64,000 nt of DNA, taken from positions 1 through 64,000 of the forward strand of contig NC_022080.4 in the NCBI RefSeq assembly GCF_000445995.2, given 5' to 3'. Under the pieces are notes generated by a model, which saw only the letters and a program-made list of their open reading frames with translations, was not told the DNA's origin and did no database searches. Positions 34,993-46,013 of the stretch are shown piece by piece. Origin of the DNA: Geobacillus genomosp. 3 (GTDB taxonomy: Bacteria; Bacillota; Bacilli; Bacillales; Anoxybacillaceae). Within the stretch, counting starts at the first letter, position 1; every line of letters begins with the position of its first letter. Made by a program: the position numbers and the translations under genes.

Positions 34993-35128
34993 AAGAAAAG
35001 TGGAGGCCGCCCGCTTATCGGCGAAACGCGCTGGAGGGCCTGCGAGGAGGCTGTCGCCGCCGCAGCAGGACCGAAGCGTCGCGAGCCGATGGCGGCCGGA
35101 ACTAGACAGTGAAAAGCGCAGGCGAGCG

Positions 35129-35205
35129 GGTCGCCGCGATGGGCAAATGTTCTTCGCCTGCAGGGATTTGCGATCCCGAAGGCGAAGGTTATTTGACCCC
35201 GAGCG
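35129..35205 (+). repeat. 77-bp hairpin module inserted in the operon 2 23S-5S spacer
   Basis: The segment is nearly identical to the 16S-leader hairpin module and is missing from operon 1, where flanking sequence joins directly. It is bordered by GAGCG on both sides, like a short target duplication. Confidence 0.72.
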
Positions 35206-35305
35206 GCGGCGAGCCGGAGCTGGACAATCGAAAAGCGCAAGCGCCGCTTCTTCCGACAACGGTTATCTAGTTTTCAGGGAACGAATTCCTGACAACCTCA
35301 TATGG

Positions 35306-35422
<117 letters not shown>

Positions 35423-35427
35423 AAAAC

Positions 35428-35475
35428 AAAAGCAGCTAATTGTGCTTGACGCATAATTAGCTGCTTTCGTTTTTA
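35428..35475 (+). terminator. rRNA operon 2 terminator
   Basis: An 11-base stem AGCAGCTAATT/AATTAGCTGCT is followed by TTCGTTTTTA. It is unrelated in sequence to the operon 1 terminator. Confidence 0.88.
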
Positions 35476-35581
35476 TTTGGAATACCAAAGACGGTTTTTA
35501 CTACTTCTTCAATCGGCTGTTCTCGTGAACGCTCTGCGCACGTTAAGAAGCGGGGAAAGTGCTCCATCTTTCCATCTACTA

Positions 35582-35611
35582 GTATAGAATGTTATCAATG
35601 TGGGAAACATA
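35582..35611 (+). promoter_or_regulatory. Sigma-F promoter of csfB
   Basis: GTATA (35582-35586), a 15-base spacer and GGGAAACATA (35602-35611) match the forespore sigma-F pattern closely. It lies 20 bases before the gene, which is sigma-F controlled in B. subtilis. Confidence 0.75.
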
Positions 35612-35631
35612 GAGGATGGGAGGTGGAGAGC

Positions 35632-35838
35632 GTGGGGGCACCGGTGATTGGCCGAAATAAACGTGAAAAAGTGTGCATTGTTTGCGAACAACAAAAACAG
35701 GAAGGAATGTTTCTTTTTGGTCATTTTCTTTGCTTGGATTGTCACCAAGCGATCGTGCACACAAATACAGACGATCCGAATTACGCGTTTTATGTGCAGC
35801 AGCTTCGGAAAATGGTCACATGTAAAATTTATTCGTAA
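35632..35838 (+). CDS. csfB: Anti-sigma-G factor CsfB (Gin)
   Basis: CsfB is a small zinc protein that holds sigma-G inactive in the early forespore and blocks sigma-E there. The product is about 68 residues with two CxxC knuckles (CIVC and CLDC, 24 residues apart) and the conserved tail DDPNYAFYVQQLRKM. GTG 35632 follows GGGAGGTG; GTG 35623 in frame is possible and adds three residues. It is a single gene between rRNA operon 2 and yaaO, as in B. subtilis. Confidence 0.9.
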   Translation: MGAPVIGRNKREKVCIVCEQQKQEGMFLFGHFLCLDCHQAIVHTNTDDPNYAFYVQQLRKMVTCKIYS

Positions 35839-35863
35839 AGGCTTATGTCAGGCCTATTTTTAT

Positions 35864-35960
35864 CATCTTGCACCGAGAACCCCCCACTTCCACGCATGGG
35901 CGTAGGTGGGGGATGGATCGGTGTCTTTCCTCGTCAGTCCCCTTCTTGCTTCCAACAGGC
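35864..35960 (+). mobile_element. IS200/IS605-family remnant, copy 3 (left end only)
   Basis: It follows TTTAT at 35859-35863 just after csfB. It keeps the best-preserved left-end hairpin (CCCCCAC at 35881-35887 with GTGGGGG at 35906-35912). Homology to copies 1 and 2 ends around CTTGCTTCCAACAG. Nothing of tnpB remains. Confidence 0.7.
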
Positions 35961-36131
35961 AGTTGGTTCTGTTTGTGAGCAAAAGCCGCGGATGCCGTAT
36001 GCGCGTTTTCTTTCAGGGCAGTTCGTGTTACTATTATTTTGTTATTTCTCGTACATACTGAACGATTTCGGCGTTTATGCTGATGCCTGTTGCGCCTTTC
36101 GCTGCAGGCGGCAAAGCAGCAAGGAAAGAGG
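35961..36131. other. yaaO leader region
   Basis: No gene. A TATTAT at 36032 could be a -10 element but lacks a good -35. Confidence 0.3.
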
Positions 36132-37577
36132 ATGATGATGGATCAAACGAAAACTCCTTTATATGATGCTCTCATGCGCCATTGGACGCGCTGCCCGGTT
36201 TCGTTTCACGTGCCGGGACATAAATACGGTGCTTTGTTTTCCGAACGGGGGAGAGAGATGTTTACACCGTTGTTGGCGTTGGATGCGACGGAAATTTCCG
36301 GATTGGATGACTTGCATCATCCTGAGTCGGTAATTGCTGAGGCGCAGGCGTTGGCAGCGGATCTATATGGCGTTAGGGAGACGTTTTTCCTTGTGAACGG
36401 TTCGACGGCAGGGAATTTGGCGATGATCGCCGCCGTTTGTGATGAAAAAAAGCGGAAAATCATTGTGCAGCGCAACTGTCACAAATCCGTGATGCATGCA
36501 CTACAGTTAATGGGAGCAACCCCTGTTCTTCTTTCCCCTGAATTTGATGGCGATGTGCGTGTTGCTTCGCACGTTTGCATAGAGACTGTCAAAGAGGCAG
36601 TTGCTCTTCATCGCGATGCTGCCGCCATTGTATTAACGAATCCAAACTATTATGGGATGTCTATTGATTTGACGGAAATTGTCCGTCTAGCCCATCGCTA
36701 TGGGATTCCCGTATTGGTCGATGAGGCACATGGCGCCCATTTTGTCGCCGGCCCCCCGTTTCCGAAACCGGCGCTTGCCTGCGGTGCCGATATTGTTGTG
36801 CAGTCGGCGCATAAAACATTGCCGGCGATGACGATGGGAGCGTTTTTGCATGTGAACAGTGGGCGTATCGATGTAGAGCGGTTGAAATATTTTTTACAGC
36901 TGTTTCAATCGAGCAGCCCATCTTACCCGATTATGGCGTCACTCGATTTGGCACGCCATTATGTCGCCCAGCTCACAAAGGATCGTGTGGCGGCGATTGT
37001 AGCGCAAATCGAGGAGTTTAAGATGGCATTGGCCCATATGGATGGGGTGGCGGTCGTTTCTTCCCGGCAGCCTGACGTGCAAACCGACCCGTTAAAGGTG
37101 ACCGTGCAAACGCGCAGTCCGCTGACAGGATATGAGCTGCAGCGGCGACTCGAGCACGAAGGGGTGTTTACGGAATTAGCTGATCCATTGAACGTTCTGC
37201 TCGTCTGTCCGCTCGCTGCGACTGGAAAGCTGATGGAGGCGGTGGAGAAAATCAGACGGGCATGGCGGGGGGTGCCGGCTGGCGAGATGCCTCTGTTTGG
37301 TTCTTTCCCGTTTTTGCGTCCGCCGCTGTCGGTGTTAGTTCCGTATGATGAGTTGCGCGATGTACGGAAGAAAGCGGTCGCTTTAGATGAAGCGGAAGGG
37401 TGCGTGGCGGCGGAAACCGTCATCCCATATCCGCCTGGAGTGCCGCTCATATGGATCGGGGAACGGATCGACCGCGGCCATATTGAACACATTCGCCAGC
37501 TTCTCCGCCATCAGGTGCATATGCAGGGCGGAAGTCAGCTCGGGGATGGGTTGATTGTCGTATACGAACTTGGATGA
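36132..37577 (+). CDS. yaaO: Orn/Lys/Arg decarboxylase family protein YaaO
   Basis: This is a PLP-dependent fold-type I enzyme of the ornithine/lysine/arginine decarboxylase group, likely making cadaverine, agmatine or a related polyamine precursor; the substrate cannot be read from sequence. The product is about 481 residues. The PLP lysine lies in [14 protein letters not shown], the aspartate in [12 protein letters not shown], and the N-terminal active-site block is [15 protein letters not shown] 36132 (with 36135 and 36138) follows AAGGAAAGAGGA. It overlaps tmk by a few bases if tmk starts at its first ATG. Confidence 0.9.
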   Translation: MMMDQTKTPLYDALMRHWTRCPVSFHVPGHKYGALFSERGREMFTPLLALDATEISGLDDLHHPESVIAEAQALAADLYGVRETFFLVNGSTAGNLAMIAAVCDEKKRKIIVQRNCHKSVMHALQLMGATPVLLSPEFDGDVRVASHVCIETVKEAVALHRDAAAIVLTNPNYYGMSIDLTEIVRLAHRYGIPVLVDEAHGAHFVAGPPFPKPALACGADIVVQSAHKTLPAMTMGAFLHVNSGRIDVERLKYFLQLFQSSSPSYPIMASLDLARHYVAQLTKDRVAAIVAQIEEFKMALAHMDGVAVVSSRQPDVQTDPLKVTVQTRSPLTGYELQRRLEHEGVFTELADPLNVLLVCPLAATGKLMEAVEKIRRAWRGVPAGEMPLFGSFPFLRPPLSVLVPYDELRDVRKKAVALDEAEGCVAAETVIPYPPGVPLIWIGERIDRGHIEHIRQLLRHQVHMQGGSQLGDGLIVVYELG

Positions 37578-37597
37578 TGGAAAGGATGCTGCGGGTG

Positions 37598-38278
37598 ATG
37601 AACGGGTACTTTGTTTCATTTGAAGGGCCGGAAGGGGCCGGGAAAACGACCATGATCGGCAAGCTCGAGTCGTTTTTGCGCGAGCGGAGCTTTGATGTAA
37701 TGGTAACGAGGGAACCTGGTGGAGTGCGCATTGCGGAGGCGATCCGCGCGCTCATTTTAAACCGGGAGTATACGGAAATGGACGGGCGAACGGAAGCGCT
37801 TTTGTATGCGGCAGCGAGGCGGCAACATTTGCTTGAAAAAATTGTCCCGGCGCTCGAGGCTGGACGCATTGTGCTATGCGACCGGTTTGTGGACAGCTCG
37901 CTCGCCTACCAAGGGTTTGCCCGCGGGCTTGGTATCGAAGACGTATGGAAAATTAACGAATTTGCCATTGACGGGTATATGCCGTCGCTGACGGTTTATT
38001 TTGATATTGATCCACAAACCGGACTCGAACGGATTCGGAAAAATCGGGAACGGGAAGTGAACCGGCTTGATCTTGAATCATTGTCTTTCCATGACAAAGT
38101 AAGAGAAGGATACCGGGAGTTGGCAAAGCGGTTTGCTGACCGGATCATTGTCATCGATGCGGGCCGGCCGCTCGATGTCGTGTTTGCCGAGACGGCGGCG
38201 GTGGTGCTTTCCCGCCTCAAAGGAAGATCAAAGTGCGATTTCCATGAATCCGGCCGTGATGATTCACGTTGGACATGA
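37598..38278 (+). CDS. tmk: Thymidylate kinase
   Basis: Tmk phosphorylates dTMP to dTDP. Walker A is [11 protein letters not shown], the DR(Y/F) motif is LCDRFVDSS, and the LID region contains [13 protein letters not shown] 37598 gives the family-typical start (226 residues); ATG 37574, overlapping the yaaO stop as ATGA, and ATG 37586 are alternatives, and no strong ribosome-binding site decides. The C-terminus is about 12-15 residues longer than usual, with an odd tail after SRLKG that may be recent read-through. Confidence 0.93.
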   Translation: MNGYFVSFEGPEGAGKTTMIGKLESFLRERSFDVMVTREPGGVRIAEAIRALILNREYTEMDGRTEALLYAAARRQHLLEKIVPALEAGRIVLCDRFVDSSLAYQGFARGLGIEDVWKINEFAIDGYMPSLTVYFDIDPQTGLERIRKNREREVNRLDLESLSFHDKVREGYRELAKRFADRIIVIDAGRPLDVVFAETAAVVLSRLKGRSKCDFHESGRDDSRWT

Positions 38279-38309
38279 TAGAATAGAAAGTAAGAAATGA
38301 GAAAGAGTG

Positions 38310-39302
38310 ATGGCGATGCGATGGGAACAGCTGGCAAAGCGCCAACCGGTGGTGGCGAAAATGCTGCAAAGCGGCCTTGAAAAAGGACGGATTTCCCATG
38401 CGTACTTGTTTGAAGGGCAGCGGGGGACAGGGAAAAAAGCGGCCAGCTTGTTGTTGGCCAAAAGCTTGTTTTGCTTGTCCCCGTCAGGAATTGCCCCGTG
38501 TTTGGAATGCCGCAACTGCCGGCGCATCGATTCCGGCAACCATCCGGACGTTCGGTTGATCAGCCCGGATGGCGGATCGATTAAGAAAGAACAAATCGAA
38601 TGGCTGCAGCAAGAGTTTACCAAAACAGCGGTCGAGTCGGATAAAAAAATGTATATTGTCGAACATGCCGATCAAATGACGACAAGCGCGGCCAACAGCC
38701 TTTTGAAATTTTTGGAGGAACCGTACCCGGGAACGGTGGCGGTGTTGTTGACCGAGCAATATCATCGCCTGTTAAGAACTGTTGTTTCCCGCTGTCAAGT
38801 GTTTTCCTTCCGGCCGCTGCCGCCAACAGAACTCGCCGGTCAGCTCGTTGAGGAGCGCGTGCCGCCGGCGCTGGCGCTGCTCGCCGCTCACTTGACGAAC
38901 AGCTACGACGAGGCGTTGGCGCTCAGCCAAGACCGTTGGTTTGCTGAGGCGCGAACATTAGTGCTACAATTATATGAGATGCTTGGCAAGCCGGCGTTGC
39001 AGCTGCTGTTTTTCATCCACGACCGTTTGTTTCCGCATTTTCCGGAAAAATACCAGCTTGACCTTGGCCTTGATTTGCTTTTATATATATACCGCGATTT
39101 GTTGCATATTCAAGCCGGGCGGATGGATAGCGCATTATACCAGGATGAGCTTGACCGCTTGCAACGTTGGGCGCTTTCTTGTCCGCAACGGCGAATTTTA
39201 GACAGCATGGACGCGATTTTGCAGGCGAAAGCGCGTTTAAATACAACAAATATGAGCACGGCGCTGCTGATGGAGCAGCTGGCTCTTCAACTAAAGCGGT
39301 AA
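38310..39302 (+). CDS. holB: DNA polymerase III delta' subunit
   Basis: Delta' is the stator of the clamp loader. The 330-residue product shows AAA+ homology to DnaX with GQRGTGKKA in place of a functional P-loop, a zinc knuckle (CLECRNC) and an SRC motif (VVSRCQVFSF). ATG 38310 follows GAGAAAGAG; GTG 38307 is adjacent. It lies 31 bases after tmk. B. subtilis has yaaQ (darA) and yaaR in that gap, but there is no room for them here. Confidence 0.94.
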   Translation: MAMRWEQLAKRQPVVAKMLQSGLEKGRISHAYLFEGQRGTGKKAASLLLAKSLFCLSPSGIAPCLECRNCRRIDSGNHPDVRLISPDGGSIKKEQIEWLQQEFTKTAVESDKKMYIVEHADQMTTSAANSLLKFLEEPYPGTVAVLLTEQYHRLLRTVVSRCQVFSFRPLPPTELAGQLVEERVPPALALLAAHLTNSYDEALALSQDRWFAEARTLVLQLYEMLGKPALQLLFFIHDRLFPHFPEKYQLDLGLDLLLYIYRDLLHIQAGRMDSALYQDELDRLQRWALSCPQRRILDSMDAILQAKARLNTTNMSTALLMEQLALQLKR

Positions 39303-39316
39303 AGGAGGGAGAACCG

Positions 39317-40144
39317 TTGTATACTGTAGTTGGCGTCCGTTTTAAAAAGGCGGGAAAAATTTATTATTTTGATCCAGGTGACTTTGTCATTCCCGCCGGT
39401 GAGTTTGTCATTGTCGAGACGGCGCGTGGCATCGAATACGGAAAAGTGGTCATCGCCAATAAACAAGTCGATGAAAATGATATCGTGCTGCCGCTGAAAA
39501 AAGTAATCCGCGTGGCGAATGAGAAAGATAAATGGGTCGTTGAAGAAAATAAAAAAGCGGCCCGCGAGGCGTATGATATTTGTTTGCGCAAAGTGGAAGA
39601 GCACGGGCTGGAAATGAAGCTCGTTGATGTGGAATACACGTTTGACCGCAACAAAGTCATCTTTTATTTCACCGCTGATGGCCGTGTCGATTTCCGGGAG
39701 CTCGTCAAAGACTTGGCTTCGATTTTCCGCACGCGCATTGAGCTGCGGCAAATCGGGGTGCGCGATGAGGCGAAAATGCTAGGCGGTATCGGGCCATGCG
39801 GCCGGATGCTTTGTTGTTCGACCTTTCTCGGCGATTTTGAGCCGGTGTCGATCAAAATGGCGAAAGATCAAAACTTATCGCTTAATCCGACGAAAATTTC
39901 CGGGTTATGTGGACGGTTGATGTGCTGTTTGAAGTACGAGAGTGAAGAGTATGAAACGGCGAAAGAGCAGCTTCCGGATTTAGGGGAGTATGTTGAGACG
40001 CCTCATGGTTTTGGCAAAGTGGTCGGTTTGAACATTTTAGAGCGGGTGTTGCAAATCGAATTACCGGAGCACGGCCGGGTCGTCGAATATACACTTGATG
40101 AGCTGATGAAGGACGGAACGTTATCTACTCGTGTCGCAGATTAA
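39317..40144 (+). CDS. ricT: RicT (YaaT), Fe-S regulator of RNase Y
   Basis: RicT is part of the RicA-RicF-RicT complex that binds iron-sulfur clusters and steers RNase Y, promoting Spo0A activation and mRNA maturation. The 275-residue product has exactly the B. subtilis length. It has the PSP1-like domain and cysteine clusters [18 protein letters not shown] and [13 protein letters not shown] that hold the cluster. The start is TTG 39317 after AAAGGAGGGAG, which overlaps the holB stop. Confidence 0.95.
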   Translation: MYTVVGVRFKKAGKIYYFDPGDFVIPAGEFVIVETARGIEYGKVVIANKQVDENDIVLPLKKVIRVANEKDKWVVEENKKAAREAYDICLRKVEEHGLEMKLVDVEYTFDRNKVIFYFTADGRVDFRELVKDLASIFRTRIELRQIGVRDEAKMLGGIGPCGRMLCCSTFLGDFEPVSIKMAKDQNLSLNPTKISGLCGRLMCCLKYESEEYETAKEQLPDLGEYVETPHGFGKVVGLNILERVLQIELPEHGRVVEYTLDELMKDGTLSTRVAD

Positions 40145-40160
40145 TTTGAGGTGGGGCCAT

Positions 40161-40523
40161 GTGGAAAAGGTAGATAAAAAAGAAGTGTTTCAATCAGTGG
40201 CAAACATGGAAGAGCATTTGAGCCATTTTTACCGTGAGCTTGTGCAGCTGAAGCAACGCGTATCCGAGCTGTTAGAGGAAAACCATCAGCTGCAAATTGA
40301 AAACGCTCATCTGCGCCGGCGGCTTGAGCAGCTGCTCGAGGCATGGGAAGAGGAAAAACGAAAAGAGACGAAGCATGGCAAAAAACTAATCGACATTGGC
40401 GAAGGGTATGACAATTTAGCCCGCCTTTACCAAGAAGGGTTCCATATTTGCCACGTTCACTACGGAAGCGTACGCACAGAGGGCGATTGTTTGTTTTGTT
40501 TATCGTTTTTAAACAAAAAATAA
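40161..40523 (+). CDS. yabA: Replication initiation control protein YabA
   Basis: YabA binds DnaA and DnaN and limits re-initiation. The 120-residue product has an N-terminal leucine-zipper coiled coil (about 5-65: [20 protein letters not shown]) for tetramerisation and a C-terminal zinc domain ([17 protein letters not shown]). GTG 40161 follows GAGGTGGGG. An upstream in-frame ATG overlaps ricT and lies before that site. Confidence 0.93.
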   Translation: MEKVDKKEVFQSVANMEEHLSHFYRELVQLKQRVSELLEENHQLQIENAHLRRRLEQLLEAWEEEKRKETKHGKKLIDIGEGYDNLARLYQEGFHICHVHYGSVRTEGDCLFCLSFLNKK

Positions 40524-40532
40524 AGATAGTGT

Positions 40533-40564
40533 AATCCTTTCCGCTCCGGAAAGGTTATTTTTTT
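40533..40564 (+). terminator. Terminator after yabA
   Basis: Stem CCTTTCC/GGAAAGG followed by a T run. Confidence 0.88.
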
Positions 40565-40580
40565 CAATGGAGGATCGTTT

Positions 40581-41333
40581 GTGATGGTAGAATTGTACGG
40601 GGATGAACGGCTTGACTATTTGTTCAATGAGGAGCTCCGCATCATTCAAAGCCCATCCGTGTTTTCCTTTTCCCTTGATGCGGTGTTGCTCGCCCATTTT
40701 GCCTATTTGCCGATTCAAAAAGGGCAAATCGTCGATTTATGCACGGGCAACGGGGTGATCCCACTGTTGCTGAGCCAGCGAACAAAAGGAACGATTATCG
40801 GCGTTGAAATTCAGGAGCGGCTTTGTGACATGGCGAGGCGAAGCGTGCAGTACAACGGGCTTGAAGAACAAATCAAGATTATACACGGCGATATTAAAGA
40901 GATGCCGCAGCGAATTGGCTATAGCCGGTATGACGTCGTTACGTGCAATCCTCCATATTTTCCGGCTGCCGGCAAAGAAGAGTTAAGCAAAAATGAACAC
41001 GTGGCGATCGCCCGTCACGAAATTTATTGTACATTAGAGGATGTCGTTCGCGTTAGCAGCCAATTGCTGAAGCAGGGCGGAAAAGCGGCGTTCGTTCACC
41101 GACCCGGCCGGCTGCTTGATATTGTGATGCTTATGCGCCAATACCGGCTTGAACCGAAACGGCTTCGATTCGTTTATCCAAAAGCAGGAAAAGAGGCGAA
41201 CATGATTTTAATTGAAGGAATGAAAGATGCCAGCCCGGACTTAAAAGTGTTGTCCCCGCTTGTCATTTATGGCGAGGATAACGAATATACCGAAGAAACG
41301 AAGCGCATTTTAAACGGCATCATTTCATCGTAA
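40581..41333 (+). CDS. trmN6: tRNA1(Val) (adenine-37-N6)-methyltransferase family (YabB)
   Basis: A 250-residue Rossmann-type methyltransferase with SAM motif [13 protein letters not shown] near residue 52 and the N6-adenine catalytic motif NPPYF near 125. The family methylates A37 of tRNA1(Val) in enterics; in bacilli the substrate is less certain. GTG 40581 is seven bases after GGAGG, and ATG 40584 is equally possible. In B. subtilis the GIY-YIG gene yazA follows; it is absent here. Confidence 0.9.
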   Translation: MMVELYGDERLDYLFNEELRIIQSPSVFSFSLDAVLLAHFAYLPIQKGQIVDLCTGNGVIPLLLSQRTKGTIIGVEIQERLCDMARRSVQYNGLEEQIKIIHGDIKEMPQRIGYSRYDVVTCNPPYFPAAGKEELSKNEHVAIARHEIYCTLEDVVRVSSQLLKQGGKAAFVHRPGRLLDIVMLMRQYRLEPKRLRFVYPKAGKEANMILIEGMKDASPDLKVLSPLVIYGEDNEYTEETKRILNGIISS

Positions 41334-41348
41334 AGGGGCGGAAGATGG

Positions 41349-42251
41349 ATGCTTTGGCAACAAAAAAGCTTTGTCGAACAAACGGGACAAGGAACGCTGT
41401 ACATCGTGCCGACGCCGATCGGCAATTTGGACGATATGACGTTTCGGGCTGTGCGGATCCTGCGGGAGGCGGACGTGATCGCTGCGGAAGACACAAGGCA
41501 GACGAAAAAGCTGTTGTCGCATTTCGACATTCATACGCCGCTCGTTAGCTATCATGAGCATAATAAGTACGCCAGCGGCCGGCAGATTGTTGAATGGCTG
41601 AAAGAAGGGAAAACGGTGGCGTTAGTGAGCGACGCCGGCATGCCCGGCATTTCCGACCCTGGCTATGAGCTTGTTGCTGCTGCACTGGGCGAACGGTGCC
41701 GCGTCGTGCCGCTTCCCGGAGCCAACGCGGCAGTGACGGCGCTCGTCGCCTCCGGGCTGCCAACGGAGCGTTTTTTATTCGTCGGTTTTTTGGACCGGGC
41801 GAAAAAAGAAAAACGAGAGCAGCTGCTGTCGTTAAAAGCAGCGGAGGAAACGTTGATTTTTTATGAGGCGCCTCACCGTTTAAAAGAAACGTTGGCCATG
41901 ATGTATGACGTATTTGGCGAACGGCGCATCGCCATTGGTCGCGAGTTGACGAAACGGTTTGAGGAGTTTATCCGCGGCGATTTAAGCGAGGCGGTCGCTT
42001 GGGCGGAGACGACTGACATGCGCGGTGAGTTTTGCATTGTTGTTGAAGGGACAAGAGACGGGAATGAACCCGGACAGGAGGGGGCATGGTGGCAGCCGCT
42101 GTCGATTGTCGAACATGTCGACTATTATGTTCGTGAACATGGCCTTTCCGTAAAAGAAGCGGTGAAACAGGCAGCCGGTGATCGGAACATGTCGAAGCGC
42201 GACGTCTATCAACAGTATCATCAACGGCAAGAAAAGAAAGAGTTTCTCTGA
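41349..42251 (+). CDS. rsmI: 16S rRNA (cytidine-1402-2'-O)-methyltransferase
   Basis: RsmI methylates C1402 in the 16S decoding centre. The 300-residue product has the tetrapyrrole-methylase fold: YIVPTPIGNLDDMTFRA near 18-35, the EDTRQTKKLL block, SDAGMPGISDPGYELV and LPGANAAVTALVASGLP. ATG 41349 follows GGGGCGGAAG. Its final codons form the first arm of the terminator shared with abrB. Confidence 0.95.
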   Translation: MLWQQKSFVEQTGQGTLYIVPTPIGNLDDMTFRAVRILREADVIAAEDTRQTKKLLSHFDIHTPLVSYHEHNKYASGRQIVEWLKEGKTVALVSDAGMPGISDPGYELVAAALGERCRVVPLPGANAAVTALVASGLPTERFLFVGFLDRAKKEKREQLLSLKAAEETLIFYEAPHRLKETLAMMYDVFGERRIAIGRELTKRFEEFIRGDLSEAVAWAETTDMRGEFCIVVEGTRDGNEPGQEGAWWQPLSIVEHVDYYVREHGLSVKEAVKQAAGDRNMSKRDVYQQYHQRQEKKEFL

Positions 42252-42274
42252 GAACCCAGAGAAACTCTTTTTTT
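42240..42274. terminator. Shared terminator between rsmI and abrB
   Basis: An 11-base perfect stem GAGTTTCTCTG/CAGAGAAACTC with a T run on the plus side lies between convergent genes. Confidence 0.88.
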
Positions 42275-42566
42275 ATTCATTATCCGTTGCCTCTTGCAAG
42301 TGCTGGCGGATTTCCTGGAGCAAAATTTCCGCGCCTTCACGGCTTAAAATGATTTTGCCGCCCGCTAATTTAAAGTTGTCGTCTGACACTTCGCCGGTGA
42401 CGACGCACGTCATATTCGGCTTATATTTTTTCAAAATGATGCGATCGTCATCGACGTAAATTTCCAATGCATCTTTTTCGTTAATATCTAACGTCCGGCG
42501 CAACTCAATCGGGATGACGACGCGGCCCAACTCATCGACTTTACGTACGATTCCTGTCGATTTCAT
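42273..42566 (-). CDS. abrB: Transition-state regulator AbrB
   Basis: AbrB is a tetrameric DNA-binding protein that represses stationary-phase and biofilm genes during growth. The 97-residue product has the N-terminal swapped-hairpin fold (STGIVRKVDELGRVVIPIEL, with R/K residues that contact DNA) and the C-terminal oligomerisation domain. ATG follows GAGGAGA on its strand. The promoter and two Spo0A boxes upstream indicate the standard repression by Spo0A~P. Confidence 0.97.
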   Translation of the reverse strand: MKSTGIVRKVDELGRVVIPIELRRTLDINEKDALEIYVDDDRIILKKYKPNMTCVVTGEVSDDNFKLAGGKIILSREGAEILLQEIRQHLQEATDNE

Positions 42567-42602
42567 CGTCTGTTCTCCTCTCCGAAATAGTTTTGTCGTT
42601 TA

Positions 42603-42619
42603 TTCGTCAATATTCGACA
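42603..42619 (-). promoter_or_regulatory. Tandem Spo0A boxes of abrB
   Basis: On the minus strand TGTCGAA (42613-42619) and TGACGAA (42603-42609) are spaced exactly one helical turn apart. They lie about 10-27 bases downstream of the predicted start, the repression position known for abrB. Confidence 0.75.
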
Positions 42620-42635
42620 AATTTCCTACACCCTA

Positions 42636-42664
42636 ATCATATCAGTGTTTCCATTATGCGTCAA
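42636..42664 (-). promoter_or_regulatory. abrB promoter
   Basis: On the minus strand TTGACG and TATGAT with a 17-base spacer. Confidence 0.8.
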
Positions 42665-42750
42665 TCCTTTAATATGTAAAATTTAAAAAAAATGTATATT
42701 GTTATTTCACAAAAAAGCTTGTCAATGAATAAAAGGAAAAATGAATCATT

Positions 42751-42780
42751 TTGACCGTTTAAACCTTATCCTCCTATAAT
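42751..42780 (+). promoter_or_regulatory. metS promoter
   Basis: TTGACC and TATAAT with an 18-base spacer. The transcript would have an untranslated leader of about 170 nt before metS, with a terminator-like hairpin near its end. Confidence 0.6.
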
Positions 42781-42901
42781 GAATTCGCAGTGCATGCCAA
42801 AACTAAGGCCGTCTTTTTGTCCATGTAGGTATATTTTTTTCACCGAGGAGAAATAGATGTTTTTGTAGAATGAAAAAATTATGTAAAATAGAAGTAACGC
42901 T

Positions 42902-42929
42902 GCTCCCGTCGCCAGACGGGGGCTTTTGT
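42902..42929 (+). terminator. Terminator-like hairpin in the metS leader
   Basis: Stem CCCGTC-GCCA-GACGGG followed by GGCTTTT, 30 bases before metS. It could be a weak attenuator. I see no T-box or SAM riboswitch features. Confidence 0.45.
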
Positions 42930-42955
42930 GCTCAACAGTACGAGGGAGGGCCTAA

Positions 42956-44911
<1,956 letters not shown>

Positions 44912-45044
44912 TGCAACAGACGAGGGGGTGTCGTCTTTGACACCTCCTTGTCGCCATTTTGTAATGGAAATGTTACCGATCTGTGACATACGTAACCAAT
45001 TTCTATGCTACACTTATCATCAAGGTGGAAAAGAGGGTAGTTGT

Positions 45045-45815
45045 ATGCTTTTTGATACGCACGCGCATTTGAATGCGATCCAATACGATGAAGACTTACA
45101 TCAAGTTATTGAGCGCGCCCGCGCTGAAGGAGTTTCACACATCGTGGTTGTCGGGTTTGACCGACCGACGATTGACCGGGCGATTGAGTTGGCCGAGCGG
45201 CATCCGTTTATTTACGCAGCGGTCGGTTGGCATCCGGTCGATGCGATTGATATGACCGATGAAGACTTACAGATGATTGAACAGCTCGCCGCTCATCCGA
45301 AAGTGGTGGCGCTCGGCGAGATGGGGCTTGATTACCATTGGGATAAGTCACCAAAAGACGTGCAGCAAGACGTATTCCGCCGGCAAATCGCGCTGGCAAA
45401 AAAAGTGAAGCTGCCGATCATCATCCATAACCGCGAGGCAACGGCGGATATTTTAAAAATTTTACAAGAAGAAAACGCCGCCGAAGTTGGCGGCATTATG
45501 CATTGTTTCAGCGGCAGCGTCGAAGTGGCAAGACAGTGCATCGAAATGAATTTTCTCATTTCCCTTGGCGGACCGGTTACGTTTAAAAATGCCAAAAAGC
45601 CGAAGGAAGTGGCGAAGGAAATCCCGCTCAGCCATTTATTGATTGAAACCGACTGCCCATATTTAACGCCTCACCCTTTCCGCGGAAAACGGAACGAGCC
45701 GAGCTATGTCAAATATGTTGCCCAGGCGATCGCGGAGATCAAAAACGTTTCTTTTGCCGAGGTAGCGGAAACAACGACGGAAAATGCCAAAAAATTGTTC
45801 GCCATCGACCGCTAA
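45045..45815 (+). CDS. yabD: TatD-family metal-dependent deoxyribonuclease (YabD)
   Basis: A 256-residue TIM-barrel hydrolase. Metal ligands are visible in DTHAHL (residues 4-8), GEMGLDYHW, IIHNRE, IMHCFSG and IETDCPYLTPHPFRG. TatD enzymes are 3'-5' DNases or RNases with roles in repair and quality control. ATG 45045 follows AAGAGGG; the longer in-frame extension upstream lacks a ribosome-binding site and family conservation. Confidence 0.93.
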   Translation: MLFDTHAHLNAIQYDEDLHQVIERARAEGVSHIVVVGFDRPTIDRAIELAERHPFIYAAVGWHPVDAIDMTDEDLQMIEQLAAHPKVVALGEMGLDYHWDKSPKDVQQDVFRRQIALAKKVKLPIIIHNREATADILKILQEENAAEVGGIMHCFSGSVEVARQCIEMNFLISLGGPVTFKNAKKPKEVAKEIPLSHLLIETDCPYLTPHPFRGKRNEPSYVKYVAQAIAEIKNVSFAEVAETTTENAKKLFAIDR

Positions 45816-45838
45816 AATTAGGCGTCGAATGACCGGGA

Positions 45839-45915
45839 GACTTGTCGAAAGAACGGGGAAAACGAAAAAGTTCTACAAATTCAGCCGATATTGGCCGATC
45901 ACGTGTCGACAAGTC
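45839..45915 (+). other. Long-range inverted repeat upstream of yabE
   Basis: Ten-base arms GACTTGTCGA (45839-45848) and TCGACAAGTC (45906-45915) enclose 57 bases. The left arm contains a Spo0A-box-like TTGTCGAA. It could be an RNA structure ending the tatD transcript or an operator pair. Confidence 0.45.
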
Positions 45916-46013
45916 TTCCTTCCTTTTTCGCTGAATTTTCTGCATAATAGAGTATGCTCGTGCGTACACGTTAGAGGGAGAGGGGAATTTCGGAGGAGAA
46001 GGAGGCGTTTTGT

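Noticed and set aside
39167..39316. Longer ricT start inside holB
   Set aside because: TTG 39317 is preceded by AAAGGAGGGAG and matches the family length exactly.
44928..45044. Longer tatD start
   Set aside because: No ribosome-binding site, and homologues begin at MLFDTHAHLN (45045).
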